Shown here: positions 62,804 through 64,000 of the stretch, one piece after another
Layout of the letters: every line of letters starts with the position of its first letter
Numbering within the stretch: position 1 is the stretch's first letter
Source: Candidatus Gastranaerophilales bacterium
GTDB lineage: Bacteria; Cyanobacteriota; Vampirovibrionia; Gastranaerophilales; Gastranaerophilaceae
Direction: 5' to 3'
NCBI GenBank assembly: GCA_944323475.1
Contig: CALUSQ010000002.1
Span: 1-64,000, forward strand
DNA length: 64,000 nt
Notes under the pieces: model-generated
Databases searched by the model: none
What the model saw: the letters and a program-made list of their open reading frames with translations, nothing else
What the model was told of the DNA's origin: nothing
Translations under genes and position numbers: made by a program

Positions 62804-62998
62804 AAATTCTCTCCTCATAAAATGTCTTGTTTCAATGATGTAGACATTATGAAAATAAATTTTAATTAATTTTATATGAACATAGCCTCAAATAATGCTA
62901 ATTAATTTTTTTATTAAAATAGTTATTTGAATTTTAAAAGTGGATTTATAATTTCCTATTTATTAATTTATGTTCTATAATTAACTTAAAGAGGTAAT

Positions 62999-64000
62999 AT
63001 GCTGACAAAGAATCATATTGAATATAAGCAATTTGATAAAAATATTCTGGATAAATTATCAAAAATAGTTGGTAAAGAAAACATAATTTCTGATATTGAA
63101 GGTGTTTATGCTTATTCCTTTGATTGCGCTCATATCCCGTTTTCAAAAGAATATCCACAAGTAGTTGTTTTCCCTCAAAATCCCCTTCAAGTGAGTGAAA
63201 TACTTAAAATTGCAAACAAATATAAAATACCAATAATACCTCGTTGTGCAGGTTCAAATCATGCAGGAGGTTGTGCACCGGTAATTGGAGGAATAATCCT
63301 TCATTTTTCCAAAATGAATAAAATTTTTGAGATAAACAACCAAAATTTAACCTGTAAAGTTCAACCAGGAGTTGTTGTTGCAGATTTACAAAAAGAAGCA
63401 AACAAGATTGGGCTATTTTTCCCCCCGGATCCGTCTAACCTTGCTGTATCAACAATTGGTGGCGGTATATCATTAAGCTCTGGTGGACCTAGAGCATTTA
63501 AATACGGCACATTTAAAGATTATATTCTTGATTTAGAAGTAGTTTTGGCTGACGGTAGCATAATTCATACAGGTGCACAAACTGCAAAGAATGTTACAGG
63601 TTATAATTTGACCCAGCTCATTACAGGCTCAGAAGGTACATTAGCAATAGTAACAGAAGCTACACTAAAATTAATACCTGCACCTGAAAAAACAAATGTT
63701 ATACTAGCATATTTCAATTCGATAAAAGACGCTGTTGATGCAGTCAGTTCTATAATTAACAATCATCTTGTACCATCAGTAATAGATTTATTAGATAAAA
63801 AGACTATTCAAACAATTGAGGATTTTTACCCAACAGGTCTTTTGACTGATATGGAAGCTTTATTGCTAATAGAAGTAGATGGCGATGTATCATCTTTGAA
63901 ACATCAAGAAGAAAAGATTATTAATTTATGTAGAAACATGGGATGTAAAAACGTAAAATCAGCTTCGAATGAGTTAGAAAAAGAACAAATTTGGACCGCA
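62999..64000 (+). CDS. FAD-binding oxidase, GlcD/lactate dehydrogenase-like, truncated by the window end
   Basis: The frame is open from ATG 62999 to the end of the window (334 codons). It has the PCMH-type FAD domain: VVVFPQNPLQVSEILKIANK, PIIPRCAGSNHAGGC, FPPDPSNLAVSTIGGGISLS, the following GGPRAFKYGTFKDYILDLEV and TGYNLTQLITGSEGTLAIVT. It belongs to the glycolate oxidase subunit D/D-lactate dehydrogenase group, which often passes electrons to ETF or quinone. A TATAAT (62976-62981) leaves a leader of about ten bases with GAGG. The C-terminus is outside the window. Confidence 0.88.
   Translation, partial: MLTKNHIEYKQFDKNILDKLSKIVGKENIISDIEGVYAYSFDCAHIPFSKEYPQVVVFPQNPLQVSEILKIANKYKIPIIPRCAGSNHAGGCAPVIGGIILHFSKMNKIFEINNQNLTCKVQPGVVVADLQKEANKIGLFFPPDPSNLAVSTIGGGISLSSGGPRAFKYGTFKDYILDLEVVLADGSIIHTGAQTAKNVTGYNLTQLITGSEGTLAIVTEATLKLIPAPEKTNVILAYFNSIKDAVDAVSSIINNHLVPSVIDLLDKKTIQTIEDFYPTGLLTDMEALLLIEVDGDVSSLKHQEEKIINLCRNMGCKNVKSASNELEKEQIWTA

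Overview
The window comes from an AT-rich, Gram-negative-type bacterial chromosome (by eye about 30% GC, not counted) using the standard code, with ATG, TTG and probably one ATT start. The gene set (a cyanobacterial-type RNase E/G beside a B12-binding/radical-SAM fusion, CsrA with FliW, YvcK, EtfAB, and several large proteins of no known family) together with proteins starting MGMAASQARYL suggests a gut Melainabacteria/Vampirovibrionia lineage, probably Gastranaerophilales. That placement is inference from recalled families. There is no CRISPR array, insertion sequence, integrase, rRNA or phage module. The bulk is a compact core chromosome; four lineage-specific islands stand out.

Layout. 1-6014: start of clpC, then fliW-csrA-TPR and a run with a secreted TPR protein, a PBP4-type peptidase, a nitrilase-family amidase and MtaB, all on the minus strand. 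6105-11533: lineage-specific unknown proteins around one CAU-anticodon tRNA. 11677-24438: rplI, a U32 protein, rimP-nusA behind an attenuator-like terminator, a LamB/YcsF-like protein, yvcK, panB-panC, a membrane protein with a possible degenerate cyclase fold, a PLP decarboxylase and ligA. 24454-33693: a SIMPL protein, a hisC-phosphatase fusion overlapping hisB, an unlisted 31-residue membrane protein, engB, an lspA-rluD operon and coaX. 34434-40668: RNase E/G, the radical-SAM fusion, and two proteins sharing an N-terminal module, one of them only 57 residues. 40852-51345: nadB-nadC-etfB-etfA, a response regulator, an MnmC-like methyltransferase overlapping an FAD oxidoreductase, ribE-ribBA and a GNAT protein. 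51434-56144: large unknown proteins, one with an Asn/Ser repeat. 56677-62092: ilvC, then the island of greatest interest. The window ends with a secreted trypsin-like protease and the start of a GlcD-type FAD oxidase.

The strongest candidate for an undescribed system is a family of leader-less, helix-ended proteins (57955, 59306, 61769, and 29550 on the minus strand). Members share an N-terminal SQxR/LTAR helix and a C-terminal heptad helix around a variable centre, the general plan of flagellin-like or type III-secreted subunits. Two genes (51434 and 57955) lie behind sequences matching a sigma-28/FliA promoter, TAAAGTTT-N12-(G/T)TCGATTA. Several ribosome-binding sites in these loci (51434, 57955, 60307, 61471) sit in the loop of a small hairpin just before the start codon, the arrangement CsrA binds. 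CsrA and its antagonist FliW are encoded at the left end, with no flagellin in the window. I infer a sigma-28/CsrA/FliW-type regulon of filament-like surface or secreted proteins. This rests on sequence patterns only.

Other points are a probable histidinol-phosphate phosphatase fused to HisC, a probable ATT start for ligA, a paired palindromic operator upstream of the MnmC-like gene, several apparently leaderless promoters, and a possible structured RNA between 56382 and 56548.
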